The translations under genes were made by a program, and so were the position numbers. Below the pieces are notes generated by a model. The model was given only the letters and a program-made list of their open reading frames with translations. It searched no databases and was not told the origin of the DNA. Below are positions 8,126 to 17,116 of a stretch of 38,608 bases of DNA, one piece after another (position 1 is the stretch's first letter; every line of letters begins with the position of its first letter). The DNA lies in the NCBI RefSeq assembly GCF_947258935.1, contig NZ_CAMYKH010000029.1, positions 1-38,608 on the forward strand, in the 5' to 3' direction. The stretch comes from an uncultured Muriicola sp. (GTDB taxonomy: Bacteria > Bacteroidota > Bacteroidia > Flavobacteriales > Flavobacteriaceae).

Positions 8126-9193
8126 TTATAGGGTATTCACATTATTTAGATCCTCAAAGGCCTTCTTTAATCGAGCTACAAAAGTATTTTCTCCTTCGCG
8201 TAACCAAACCCTGGGATCGTAATATTTCTTATTGGGTTGATCATCTCCATCAGGATTACCGATCTGAGTTTGTAAATAAGCTCCTTTCCCCTGAATATAA
8301 TCCCTGATCCCTTCCATAAAAGCGTACTGCAGGTCGGTATCAATATTCATCTTTATAACTCCATATCCAATACCTTCTCTAATTTCTTCTACTGTAGAAC
8401 CAGATCCACCGTGAAATACAAAATCTATATGATTGTGTTCTACACCGTATTTCTTTGTAATGTACTCCTGAGAATTTTTAAGGATCTTAGGAGTAAGTTT
8501 TACATTCCCCGGTTTGTATACCCCATGTACATTTCCAAAGGCTGCGGCAATTGTGAATCTGTGGCTAACTTTGGATAACTCTTCGTAGGCATAGGCTACT
8601 TCTTCGGGTTGGGTGTACAACTTAGAATCATCTACATCCGTGTTATCTACTCCATCTTCTTCTCCTCCTGTTATTCCGAGTTCAATTTCGAGGGTCATGT
8701 CAATTTTACTCATTCTGGATAGATACTCCTTACAGATCCCGATATTCTCTTCCAGGGGTTCTTCCGATAGATCAATCATATGTGAGCTAAAGAGCGATTT
8801 CCCTGTTGCCTTATAATGAGCTTCACTCGCATCAAGAAGTCCATCTATCCATGGAAGAAGTTTTTTGGCACAATGATCTGTATGTAAGATTACAGTGGCA
8901 CCATATGCCTTTGCTAATTCATGAATATGTTTTGCACCGGCTATGGCACCCTTAATGGCAGCCTGCTGCCCATCATTAGAAAGGCCTTTTCCTGCATTAA
9001 ACTGAGATCCTCCATTCGAAAATTGGATGATCACCGGGGAATTAAGTGCAGCAGCAGTTTCGAGAACCGCATTTATGGTATTAGAACCTGTTACATTTAC
9101 TGCGGGAAGGGCAAATCCTTTTTCCTTGGCATAATTAAAGATCTCTTGAACTTCATTACCCGTAGCAACACCTGGTTTTATAGTATGTGACAT
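8126..9193 (-). CDS. fbaA: Class II fructose-bisphosphate aldolase
   Basis: This 355-residue zinc-dependent aldolase of the class IIA (E. coli FbaA) type cleaves fructose 1,6-bisphosphate in glycolysis and works in reverse in gluconeogenesis. Visible are the zinc/catalytic segment LHTDHCAKKLLPW, the ELGITGGEEDGVDN region, the second zinc site FGNVHGVYKPGN and the phosphate-binding VFHGGSGS followed by GVIKMNIDTD. Length is normal. The ATG at 9193 is preceded by a TACTTTTG element. accD follows 30 bases downstream on the same strand. Confidence 0.97.
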   Translation of the reverse strand: MSHTIKPGVATGNEVQEIFNYAKEKGFALPAVNVTGSNTINAVLETAAALNSPVIIQFSNGGSQFNAGKGLSNDGQQAAIKGAIAGAKHIHELAKAYGATVILHTDHCAKKLLPWIDGLLDASEAHYKATGKSLFSSHMIDLSEEPLEENIGICKEYLSRMSKIDMTLEIELGITGGEEDGVDNTDVDDSKLYTQPEEVAYAYEELSKVSHRFTIAAAFGNVHGVYKPGNVKLTPKILKNSQEYITKKYGVEHNHIDFVFHGGSGSTVEEIREGIGYGVIKMNIDTDLQYAFMEGIRDYIQGKGAYLQTQIGNPDGDDQPNKKYYDPRVWLREGENTFVARLKKAFEDLNNVNTL

Positions 9194-9229
9194 AGTATTT
9201 TGTTTGATCTGTTAGTATGGTTACTCGCG

Positions 9230-9237
9230 CAAAAGTA
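9230..9237 (-). promoter_or_regulatory. Candidate -7 promoter element for fbaA-accD (TACTTTTG)
   Basis: It is an exact TAnnTTTG match, 36 bases upstream of fbaA and just past the end of the tamL-like gene. No TTG at the expected -33 spacing. Confidence 0.45.
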
Positions 9238-9252
9238 ATAAAATAATTAGCT

Positions 9253-11844
9253 CTAAAAGGGATAATTGATCCCTATTTGTAAGACCGCATTACCGAAATT
9301 GTAATCTCTGAACCATCTTTTAGAAGCTACTTCAGCAGGATTATAAGTTTTAAATCCGGCATCTACCCTAAATACAAAGTAGGTAAAATCATAGCGCAGA
9401 CCGAAGCCCGTTCCTAAGGCAATATCACCTAAAGAATTAAATCCACTAAAGGTTTTGGCCGGGTCGTCTACATTATCCCATATATTCCAAATATTCCCTG
9501 CATCTGCAAACAAGGCTCCTTTTATATTGCCTACTATAGGGAAACGATATTCAAGATTAAAAGCTAGTTTTAGGTTGGCTTCATTAAAATCATTTATATC
9601 ACTAGAACTACCAGGGCCCAGTGAGTAAGGAAACCATGCTCTGTTATCATTAGACCCTCCGGCAAAATAACTTCGTACAAAAGGAACGCTTTCTGAATTT
9701 CCATAAGGGGCTGCTACTCCAATGAAACTGTGAAAAGCCAGTACATTGGACCTATTGAGATCCCAGTGTTTTATAAAATCGAATTCGGTCTTTATGTATT
9801 GGGAATAGGGCACTCCGAAAACCAATAAATTATTGTCATTGTTTTCTTCGAAAGGAAAAATATAAGACAAGGCAGAAAGAAGATTGCCGGCACTTTCTAA
9901 TTTAAATCTGAACTGATAGAAACTATTATCATTGATACCAATTTTGTTGTTTTTTGTAAAAGTATAGTTGCTGGAAAAGATCAAATTGTTTTCTGTGAGT
10001 CGCGCGCGCCGTTCTTCAATTCTGCTAATATCAATGAAGTCTTCCGTACTGGAGGTAATACTTCCATCTAAAATTGCCTGAGTAAACCCGGTAGTTCCAT
10101 CGGGAATAATAAGTTTAGGATCATTTGGATCATCTGTGGCTTCGTAAAAACCGGATAATGTAGGATCGTTCTCATAGATATCGGCACTTGCAATATCATC
10201 TACTTGCCTATAACTACTGCCATATACATTAAAAAAACGATCCGGATTTACATTTCTTACATATAGTATATTTAGTAGTTCAATAGAGTTTTTTTTGAAA
10301 CTATCAGGAACCCAATTGTATCCCAGAATGGTATTTAAGGTTTGTTTATCCAGGCCAATGTTCTTTTGAAAACTCGTTCCAGCAGAGATCCTTGTTTGAG
10401 GAAGCATATAATAGGGAACAATCTTTTTTGTATTCAACAGTGGAAACCATAACCTGGGGAAGGTCAGATTAATATCAGCTCCAATCTCAGAGAAAAAGTC
10501 TTCCGGGAGGGAGGTGTCACTTAACAAGCCAAAGGTTCCCCGCGCAGACAGACTTAGGGTTTCTGCTCCTCCAAAAACATTCCTGGTAATTAAGGAACTA
10601 CTAAAGCCTATACCTAGGCGTTGAATGTTAGAATGAGTTACATCGAGGTTTAGACCCAGAGAATATTTTGGTCTTGCAGTGAGATAAATATTAGAGATCA
10701 GTTTTGTTTGTGTGCTGTCTTCAATGATCTGAATATTTGGATATTTAAAGGTATTGAGGTTAGTAATTTGACGGTAGGTTCGCAGCCTGTCCAGATCCCG
10801 GTATAGGCTATCCTTTTCAAGAAAGATGGCATCGGTCAGAGCCTTTGGTTTGTAACGCAGCCTATCCTTAAAGTATATTGTGTAGTTTTCAAATTCTTGA
10901 GATTGGAGATCACTTTCCTCATCTCCAAAATTATAGTCGGCATAAATATTGATCTTTTCGAAGGAAAAAACTTTATATTCAGACGTTGTTACGGCACTAT
11001 CCCCTCGTTTCCTTAAATTTTCAATATTGAGTTCAACTTTCATATTCTGATCGTCTCCTACTTCCGTTGTATCACGAAGAATATCATAAGTAATAGAGCT
11101 CTCCTGAAAATTATAGACGCCGGTATTCCTGAATAGCTCCGTTAGACGTTGTCTTTCATTATTGAAGTCGACCAGATCAAATTGTTTATTTTCCTCAATA
11201 AAAGACGCTTTCTTGTTTAAGCTGTAAATAGAGTCTATAGCAGGGGATGCTATATTTTTAGATAAGGAATCAATGATATATGGTTTTCCCAGGGTAATCA
11301 GATAATCAATTGCCGCACGCTGACTTCTTTTTTCCTCAACTATCTCAAAAGTGGTTGAATTATTAAAATAGCCTTTACTTCCGTAGAAAGCACTTAGTCG
11401 CTGTAGTGATTTTCTGGTTCTGGAAGTGTCTATGATTACCGGAGCTTCACCAATCTTCTTCAGCCATTCACTATAGCCCGTTACCAGAAAGGATTCGCCC
11501 AGGGCTTCCACCTGTTTTTGTGATAAGAAAGATGCCAGGCGCTCTTCTCTTTTTGGTTTTCTGTGCAACCAGTCCTGAAATAAGGAATCAGGATCTTTCT
11601 TGGCCAGGTTGTATAAATTTAATCGCAATGGATATCCAAGGACACGCGTATTAGGTTCCTGAACAATAAGACTCTTGATATCTTCATCTACCACTTTTTC
11701 CCCATCTGTAATAATGCTATTTTTTGTGAGGAGTAATTCACCTTCTTCCACTCTTTTTAAGGCATTGCAGGAACTAAGCACGGCGATAAGCAAGAAGATA
11801 CCTATTTTAGCAGTGTAGCCTTTAAGATGAAAGGGGGTATTCAT
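9253..11844 (-). CDS. BamA/TamA-family outer-membrane lipoprotein (TamL-like)
   Basis: From the ATG at 11844 this is an 863-residue protein with a lipoprotein signal peptide (lipobox VLSSC, Cys26), POTRA-like alternating segments in the first half and a C-terminal Omp85-type 16-strand barrel ending in phenylalanine (LQIGINYPF). Bacteroidota carry a lipidated TamA relative, TamL, which is the closest description; a role in outer-membrane protein assembly or envelope transport is inferred from the family. The open frame extends 14 codons further to 11886, but that start would overlap the divergent methyltransferase and place the signal peptide internally, so 11844 is preferred. The gap to the divergent start is 24 bp. 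Confidence 0.88.
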   Translation of the reverse strand: MNTPFHLKGYTAKIGIFLLIAVLSSCNALKRVEEGELLLTKNSIITDGEKVVDEDIKSLIVQEPNTRVLGYPLRLNLYNLAKKDPDSLFQDWLHRKPKREERLASFLSQKQVEALGESFLVTGYSEWLKKIGEAPVIIDTSRTRKSLQRLSAFYGSKGYFNNSTTFEIVEEKRSQRAAIDYLITLGKPYIIDSLSKNIASPAIDSIYSLNKKASFIEENKQFDLVDFNNERQRLTELFRNTGVYNFQESSITYDILRDTTEVGDDQNMKVELNIENLRKRGDSAVTTSEYKVFSFEKINIYADYNFGDEESDLQSQEFENYTIYFKDRLRYKPKALTDAIFLEKDSLYRDLDRLRTYRQITNLNTFKYPNIQIIEDSTQTKLISNIYLTARPKYSLGLNLDVTHSNIQRLGIGFSSSLITRNVFGGAETLSLSARGTFGLLSDTSLPEDFFSEIGADINLTFPRLWFPLLNTKKIVPYYMLPQTRISAGTSFQKNIGLDKQTLNTILGYNWVPDSFKKNSIELLNILYVRNVNPDRFFNVYGSSYRQVDDIASADIYENDPTLSGFYEATDDPNDPKLIIPDGTTGFTQAILDGSITSSTEDFIDISRIEERRARLTENNLIFSSNYTFTKNNKIGINDNSFYQFRFKLESAGNLLSALSYIFPFEENNDNNLLVFGVPYSQYIKTEFDFIKHWDLNRSNVLAFHSFIGVAAPYGNSESVPFVRSYFAGGSNDNRAWFPYSLGPGSSSDINDFNEANLKLAFNLEYRFPIVGNIKGALFADAGNIWNIWDNVDDPAKTFSGFNSLGDIALGTGFGLRYDFTYFVFRVDAGFKTYNPAEVASKRWFRDYNFGNAVLQIGINYPF

Positions 11845-11868
11845 AAGAATCAAAAATACATTATTTGG

Positions 11869-12612
11869 ATGGTTGTAAAAAGTCAAATAAAGTTTATAAA
11901 AAGCTTACAACAAAAAAAATACCGGATCTTAAACGGCCTGTTTGTGGTTGAGGGGGTAAAGATGGTAAATGAGCTACTTCAGACCGAACTAAAGTTGCAT
12001 GGTCTTTATACGACAAACCCAGAACTCCTTCCTTCTAAAGCCTTTGAATATGAGAAGATAAGTGAGGCAGAGCTGCATAAAATAAGTGGTTTAAAATCTC
12101 CAAATAAGGCAGTTGCGATCTTTAATATCCCAGATTCGGCTCCGGTCCACTTTAATGACTGGATCCTTGTTTTAGATGGAATAAAAGATCCTGGAAATTT
12201 GGGGACCATCGTCAGGTTGTGCGACTGGTTTGGAATACCACAGCTTGTATGTTCTACTGACACCGTAGATTGTTACAATCCTAAAGTTTTACAAGCAACG
12301 ATGGGTTCTATTGCACGGGTGAACATAGTGTATATGGATGTGGAAACATTGGTGAAGAAGTCGGATCTTGCAGCAGTAGGGGCTTTTATGGAAGGCGATC
12401 CTGTTTACCAATACAATTGGCCTTCAAAGGGGATGTTGATCATGGGTAATGAGGCGCACGGGATTTCCAAAGGTTTAGAAGCCTTGTTAGATAAGAAAGT
12501 GAGTATTCCTCAATTTGGTAAGCCTACCACCGAAAGTCTTAATGTAGCTACGGCAACGGCCATTCTTTTGAATGAATTAAGAAGAAAAAGAGCAGGTGCT
12601 ACTCAAAAGTGA
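11869..12612 (+). CDS. TrmH/SpoU-family RNA 2'-O-methyltransferase
   Basis: This 247-residue SPOUT-class enzyme has a short substrate-binding N-terminal domain (KFIKSLQQKKYR, then FVVEG) and a knotted AdoMet domain. Motifs are LDGIKDPGNLGTIVRLCDWFG (motif 1), MGNEAHGIS (motif 2) and IPQFGKPTTESLNVATATAI (motif 3). The family methylates ribose 2'-OH in rRNA or tRNA; the exact target is not evident. The open frame begins at 11827, but the ATG at 11869 (MVVKSQIK) gives the normal N-terminus and avoids overlap with the divergent tamL-like gene. Its 3' end overlaps convergent porT by 14 bases. Confidence 0.9.
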   Translation: MVVKSQIKFIKSLQQKKYRILNGLFVVEGVKMVNELLQTELKLHGLYTTNPELLPSKAFEYEKISEAELHKISGLKSPNKAVAIFNIPDSAPVHFNDWILVLDGIKDPGNLGTIVRLCDWFGIPQLVCSTDTVDCYNPKVLQATMGSIARVNIVYMDVETLVKKSDLAAVGAFMEGDPVYQYNWPSKGMLIMGNEAHGISKGLEALLDKKVSIPQFGKPTTESLNVATATAILLNELRRKRAGATQK

Positions 12613-13297
12613 AATTTACAAAAACCCCGCGTGTTCTTAAGGCATCAATATTGCCGGTCCATGAACTGCTGGGGTCATTATCGGGGATCAATTCATCGGT
12701 TATGGCAAAGACCCCTCTTATAGAGGGAGAAAACTTAAAGTATTCCGTATAAAAATCAATACCAAACCCAAGTTCGTAATTAAATACCTGCTTTTTCATC
12801 CGAAAGGTACCACTGCTGTTGTCGTCCAGGCTAGCTTCATTACTACCCAGATTCATGGATGCTGAAACACCCCCCACCAGAAATGGTTTCCAGTTGCCTA
12901 ATCTCTTAGTGCTTGCTTTTAAAAGTAAAGGAAAGTTAATATAGGTAGATTTTACCTCTCTGATAGCATCATTTTCTTCAGAAAAACCTGGAAAACCAAG
13001 GGTTCTTGAACCATAAAATAAACCGGGTTCAAAACGTAGATCGAAAAATTTATTGAGTCGTAGTTCACCAATAAGACCAACATTGAAACCTATTGTTTTA
13101 TTGACTAAAATATCCTGAAGATCGTTCTTGTAGTTAAACTTGAAATCGTATTGGTTAAAACCCAAAAAGTAGCCCCAATTCAACAATGCCTTGTCCTCGT
13201 TTTCCAGATTGAGGATTGGCTTCTCATTAAATTGCGCCTGTAGGACCTGTCCTTTTATCAAAAACAACAGGACCAAAAGGAAGAAAAATCTTCTCAT
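12599..13297 (-). CDS. porT: Type IX secretion system protein PorT/SprT
   Basis: This 232-residue outer-membrane beta-barrel has a clear signal peptide (hydrophobic core, probable cleavage after LQA). Amphipathic strands follow, including FDLRFEPGLFYGSRTLGF, TYINFPLLLKAS and KPFLVGGVSAS, and the protein ends in aromatic FVNFTFE. These match the PorT/SprT family required for T9SS function and gliding in Bacteroidota. Context agrees: it starts 4 bases after ubiE, a neighbourhood I recall for sprT in flavobacteria. It is probably co-transcribed with ubiE. A generic porin-like (OMP_b-brl) protein is the alternative. Confidence 0.85.
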   Translation of the reverse strand: MRRFFFLLVLLFLIKGQVLQAQFNEKPILNLENEDKALLNWGYFLGFNQYDFKFNYKNDLQDILVNKTIGFNVGLIGELRLNKFFDLRFEPGLFYGSRTLGFPGFSEENDAIREVKSTYINFPLLLKASTKRLGNWKPFLVGGVSASMNLGSNEASLDDNSSGTFRMKKQVFNYELGFGIDFYTEYFKFSPSIRGVFAITDELIPDNDPSSSWTGNIDALRTRGVFVNFTFE

Positions 13298-13301
13298 AAG
13301 C

Positions 13302-14030
13302 TTACTTTGTGGCGATATAAATAGACGCCACTCCGAATGTTTGTGGCCTATTCTCCATACCTATAAACCCGATTTTCTTTAAAATATTGTTGAATTCTAT
13401 ACCGTGTGGAAAAACAGATGCAGATTCGCTTAAGTATCGATAGGCGGAACGATCTTTGGAGAAGAGTTTTCCTATTGCGGGTAGGATAAACTTTGTATAA
13501 ATTGCATAACCCTGTTTAAAGGGGGTCTTTGATGGGACCGAGGTCTCCAGAATGACCAGTGTTCCACCAGGTTTTAGCACCCTGTAGATCTCTTGCAGCC
13601 CTTTTTCCAGGTGTTCAAAATTACGTACCCCAAAAGCCACCGTTACCGCATCAAAACTAGCCTCTTCAAATTGCAGGTTTTCACTATCTCCAACGACCAT
13701 TTCAACGGTGCCTTCCAAATGCTTTTGGATCACCTTTTTCTTTCCAACGGATAGCATCCCGGTTGAAATGTCCAGACCTACTATTTTCTCGGCACCGGTT
13801 TCTACCAGATTAATTGCCAGATCACCTGTACCTGTTGCAATATCAAGGATTTTTTTTGGTGCTCGTTCTTTCAGAATATAGACAACCCTCTTTCGCCATT
13901 TTACATCAATTCCAAAAGAAATAACTCGGTTTAAACCATCGTACTCTCCAGAAATTGCATCGAACATAGTAGTAACCTGTTCTTTTTTGCCCTTTGCAGA
14001 GTCCTTGTAAGGTTTAACGTTCTTGGCCAT
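13302..14030 (-). CDS. ubiE: Demethylmenaquinone methyltransferase UbiE/MenG
   Basis: This 242-residue class I AdoMet methyltransferase performs the last C-methylation of menaquinone synthesis. Motif I is [14 protein letters not shown], the UbiE signature [13 protein letters not shown] is near the N-terminus, and [26 protein letters not shown] is the second UbiE signature. Flavobacteria respire with menaquinone, so demethylmenaquinone is the expected substrate; the product is the electron acceptor of the Nqr complex encoded further along. porT follows 4 bases downstream. A TATCTTTG element lies 17 bases before the start. Confidence 0.96.
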   Translation of the reverse strand: MAKNVKPYKDSAKGKKEQVTTMFDAISGEYDGLNRVISFGIDVKWRKRVVYILKERAPKKILDIATGTGDLAINLVETGAEKIVGLDISTGMLSVGKKKVIQKHLEGTVEMVVGDSENLQFEEASFDAVTVAFGVRNFEHLEKGLQEIYRVLKPGGTLVILETSVPSKTPFKQGYAIYTKFILPAIGKLFSKDRSAYRYLSESASVFPHGIEFNNILKKIGFIGMENRPQTFGVASIYIATK

Positions 14031-14046
14031 TTCATCAATTTTGCGG

Positions 14047-14054
14047 CAAAGATA
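14047..14054 (-). promoter_or_regulatory. Candidate -7 promoter element for ubiE-porT (TATCTTTG)
   Basis: It is an exact TAnnTTTG match ending 16 bases upstream of the ubiE start, which would give a very short leader. No TTG at -33 spacing. Confidence 0.45.
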
Positions 14055-14268
14055 CTACAATGCCTTCGTAATCATGAGGGCTATTTGCTATATGTAATTT
14101 CTTGAACAGAACAAAGTACCGTGGATTTTAGGAAGGGTTGAAATAAATTTCCGTAATTTTGACCCGCAAAACCATGCAACTCTTTCTTAGGTAAGTGCCG
14201 TGGCTTTATAGATCAGAATAGAACTACTTATATGGTCTGTACAATATGATAAAAGACCTTTTTAGCTC

Positions 14269-15618
14269 ATGAAAATTATAATCGCTGGCGCAGGTGAAGT
14301 AGGATTTCATTTGGCAAAATTACTATCCTATGAATCACAGGATATCACTCTAATAGACACTAACAAAGATTGTCTTATATATGCAGACAATCATTTGGAT
14401 ATAAAGGTGTTAAGAGGAGACGCCACTTCAATATCTATCTTACAAGAGGCACATATAGAGAAGTCCGATCTGGTTATCGGGGTAACTTCTTCCGAAACTA
14501 CCAATATTACCTTGTGTATGTTGGCAAAACAGATGGGATCTAAGAAAACCATTGCCAGGATCTCCAATACCGAGTTTTTAGATCACAGGGAAAATATAAA
14601 ATTTTCCGAATTGGGAATAGATGAGTTGATCTCTCCGGAAGAATTGGCAGCTTCCGAAATACAGTTGCTCCTAAATCAATCGGCATTTCACGATACCTAT
14701 GAATTTGAAAATGGTGCACTTATCATGGTGGGTGTTTCCTTGCCTAAGAGTGCTCCTTTTATTGGAAAATCGGTTAAAGAAGCCGCTTCCATTTTTCCAG
14801 AATTGCATTTTATGCCAATTGCCATGCAACGAGGAGGCACCCAATTTACGCTGATCCCCAGAGGTGATACTATTTTTAAGGCAGACGATCAGGTGTATTT
14901 TATTACTGATAAAAAAGGCGTTGATGAACTGTATAAACTTACAGGCAAAAAGAAAGAGGACTTGAAGAATGTTATGATACTCGGCGGGAGTAAGGTAGGA
15001 TTCAAAGCAGCTCGTGATCTGTGTGCAAAGAAATTCAATGTAAAACTAATTGAAAAGAATAAAGAAAAGGCCTTTGATCTCGCAGATATTCTGCCCAATG
15101 CTTTGGTTATCAATGGGGATGGTAGAAACGTGGAATTATTGGAGGAAGAGAGTCTGGAATCTATGGATGCGTTTATTGCGGTCACAGGAAATTCTGAGAC
15201 CAATATCATGTCTTGTTTGGTGGCAAAATCGAAACATATAAAAAAGACCATCGCCCTTGTTGAGAATATGGATTACTTTCAGTTATCCCAATCCATAGGG
15301 ATCGATACGCTTATCAATAAGAAACTTCTGGCAGCCAACAATATCTTTCGATATATCCGAAAAGGAGAGGTAGTGGCTATGACAAGGCTCAATAACCTCA
15401 ATGCAGAGATTCTTGAGTTTAAGGTAAAGCCTTCTTCCAAAATGAATGGTCAGATTATTAAGGATTTAGACTTCCCGAGAAATGCGATCATTGGCGGTAT
15501 TATTCGCAAAGATAAAGGTATGGTAGCCCTGGGCGATTTTGAAATAGAGGAGGGGGATAAGGTAGTTGTTTGCTGTTTGCCGCAGGCCATTCAGAAAATA
15601 GAAAGGTTATTTTTATAG
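14269..15618 (+). CDS. trkA: Trk potassium uptake regulatory subunit TrkA
   Basis: This 449-residue peripheral membrane protein has two tandem RCK units. The first nucleotide-binding site is IIAGAGEVGFHLAKLL at the extreme N-terminus and the second is MILGGSKVGFKAA near residue 237. Each is followed by a TrkA-C (RCK_C) module, the last ending in EEGDKVVVCCLPQAI. The family gates TrkH by binding NAD(H) or adenine nucleotides. trkH begins one base after its stop, so they form an operon. The 238-bp upstream gap holds a TAATTTTG element at 14154-14161 with TTG only 13 bases before it; use of this site would give a leader of about 100 bases. Confidence 0.96.
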   Translation: MKIIIAGAGEVGFHLAKLLSYESQDITLIDTNKDCLIYADNHLDIKVLRGDATSISILQEAHIEKSDLVIGVTSSETTNITLCMLAKQMGSKKTIARISNTEFLDHRENIKFSELGIDELISPEELAASEIQLLLNQSAFHDTYEFENGALIMVGVSLPKSAPFIGKSVKEAASIFPELHFMPIAMQRGGTQFTLIPRGDTIFKADDQVYFITDKKGVDELYKLTGKKKEDLKNVMILGGSKVGFKAARDLCAKKFNVKLIEKNKEKAFDLADILPNALVINGDGRNVELLEEESLESMDAFIAVTGNSETNIMSCLVAKSKHIKKTIALVENMDYFQLSQSIGIDTLINKKLLAANNIFRYIRKGEVVAMTRLNNLNAEILEFKVKPSSKMNGQIIKDLDFPRNAIIGGIIRKDKGMVALGDFEIEEGDKVVVCCLPQAIQKIERLFL

Positions 15619-15619
15619 T

Positions 15620-17110
15620 ATGGGGTTTAATTCCAAAATAATTACTCACCTCATGGGATTGCTCCTTCTTTTTAATGGGGGTTTTATGATCCTGGCTGCA
15701 CTGGTGAGTGGTATCTATCAGGACGGGGTTACACTTGAGATTACGTTGGCGGCCATAGTAACAATGTTCATTGGGGTTTTGGCAATGTTCTTTACAAGGG
15801 GACATGATAAAGAGGTAAATAGGAAAGAAGGGTACATTATAGTAACCTTCGGATGGATCATAATGGCTGCCTCGGGAGTGCTTCCATACTTGTTCTCGGG
15901 AACGATCCCAAATATTACCAATGCCTTTTTTGAAACCATGTCCGGGTACACCACTACTGGTGCCTCTATCATTGATGATATTGAAATACTCCCTGAAGGA
16001 ATTTTATTTTGGAGAAGTTTAACCCATTGGATTGGAGGTATGGGGATCATTGTACTGGCCATAGCCATTTTGCCGTTGTTGGGAATTGGCGGGATGCAAT
16101 TGTTTGCCGCAGAGGCTCCTGGTCCAAATGCAGATAAATTACATCCAAGGATAACGGATACGGCCAAACGACTTTGGCTAATCTATTTTGGCTATACAGT
16201 TGCAGAAACAATCCTATTAAAACTTGCGGGGATGTCTTTATTTGATGCAATGAATCATTCGCTGGCGACACTTTCAACGGGTGGCTTTTCAACAAAGAAC
16301 GCAAGTCTGGCCTATTGGAATAATCAGCCGCTCATTCAATATATCGTTATCTTTTTTATGTTTTTGGCAGGAAGCAATTTTGTTCTTAGCTATTTTGCTT
16401 TTAAAGGAAAGGTGCAAAAGATCATACGAGATGAAGAATTTAAATACTATACGGCGTTTATTGTCATCTTTTCTGTTATTGTTGCTCTGGTGATCTACTT
16501 TAAGGCCAATGTACCGATAACTGAATATCACCCAATGGTTCTGGGCGATGCGGAAAGCTCTTTCAGACATTCACTGTTCCAGGTAGTAGCGATTGTCACC
16601 ACAACGGGATTTGTGACAGCCGATTTTACCGCATGGACACCCTTTATAACAGTGTTCTTTTTTGGTCTGATGTTTGCCGGAGGATCTGCGGGTTCTACCG
16701 CAGGAGGGATCAAAATAATGCGGCATATTCTGATCATAAAAAATGGATTGTTAGAGTTTAAGCGAACCCTTCATCCAAACGCAATAATCCCTGTTAGATT
16801 TAATAATAAGACTGTAACCGAGCATGTGGTTTACAATGTAATAGGATTTTTTGTGCTGTATATGCTTCTGTTTGTTATCGGTGCTTTAGTTCTGGGGTTT
16901 CTGGGACTCGATTTTGACTCTTCTATCGGGGGTGCAGCATCTGCCTTGGGCAATGTAGGGCCGGCATTTGGTTCTCTTAGTCCACTCAATAATTTTAACA
17001 GCCTACCTGCATTAGGGAAGTGGTGGTGTGGGTTTCTGATGCTTGCCGGAAGACTGGAATTGTTTACCGTTCTTATCCTGATGACCCCTTACTTCTGGAA
17101 GAAAACATAA
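15620..17110 (+). CDS. trkH: Trk/Ktr-type potassium transporter membrane subunit TrkH
   Basis: This 496-residue inner-membrane protein has the fourfold pore-repeat architecture of the SKT superfamily. The four selectivity-filter segments are visible: TTTGAS (111-116), STGGFS (219-224), TTTGFVT (327-333) and LGNVGPAFG (443-451). Hydrophobic helices flank each, and the glycine-rich gating loop GGSAGSTAGGIK (354-365) is intact. It takes up K+ under control of TrkA, encoded one base upstream. The gene ends 6 bases from the convergent aminotransferase with no obvious terminator between. Confidence 0.96.
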   Translation: MGFNSKIITHLMGLLLLFNGGFMILAALVSGIYQDGVTLEITLAAIVTMFIGVLAMFFTRGHDKEVNRKEGYIIVTFGWIIMAASGVLPYLFSGTIPNITNAFFETMSGYTTTGASIIDDIEILPEGILFWRSLTHWIGGMGIIVLAIAILPLLGIGGMQLFAAEAPGPNADKLHPRITDTAKRLWLIYFGYTVAETILLKLAGMSLFDAMNHSLATLSTGGFSTKNASLAYWNNQPLIQYIVIFFMFLAGSNFVLSYFAFKGKVQKIIRDEEFKYYTAFIVIFSVIVALVIYFKANVPITEYHPMVLGDAESSFRHSLFQVVAIVTTTGFVTADFTAWTPFITVFFFGLMFAGGSAGSTAGGIKIMRHILIIKNGLLEFKRTLHPNAIIPVRFNNKTVTEHVVYNVIGFFVLYMLLFVIGALVLGFLGLDFDSSIGGAASALGNVGPAFGSLSPLNNFNSLPALGKWWCGFLMLAGRLELFTVLILMTPYFWKKT

Positions 17111-17116
17111 GAAAAT

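Noticed and set aside
14031-14268. Riboswitch or RNA gene upstream of trkA
   Set aside because: Only a weak GGTC/GACC pairing near 14233-14257 is visible. The gap resembles no ydaO-type (c-di-AMP) consensus that I could trace and contains no tRNA-like fold.
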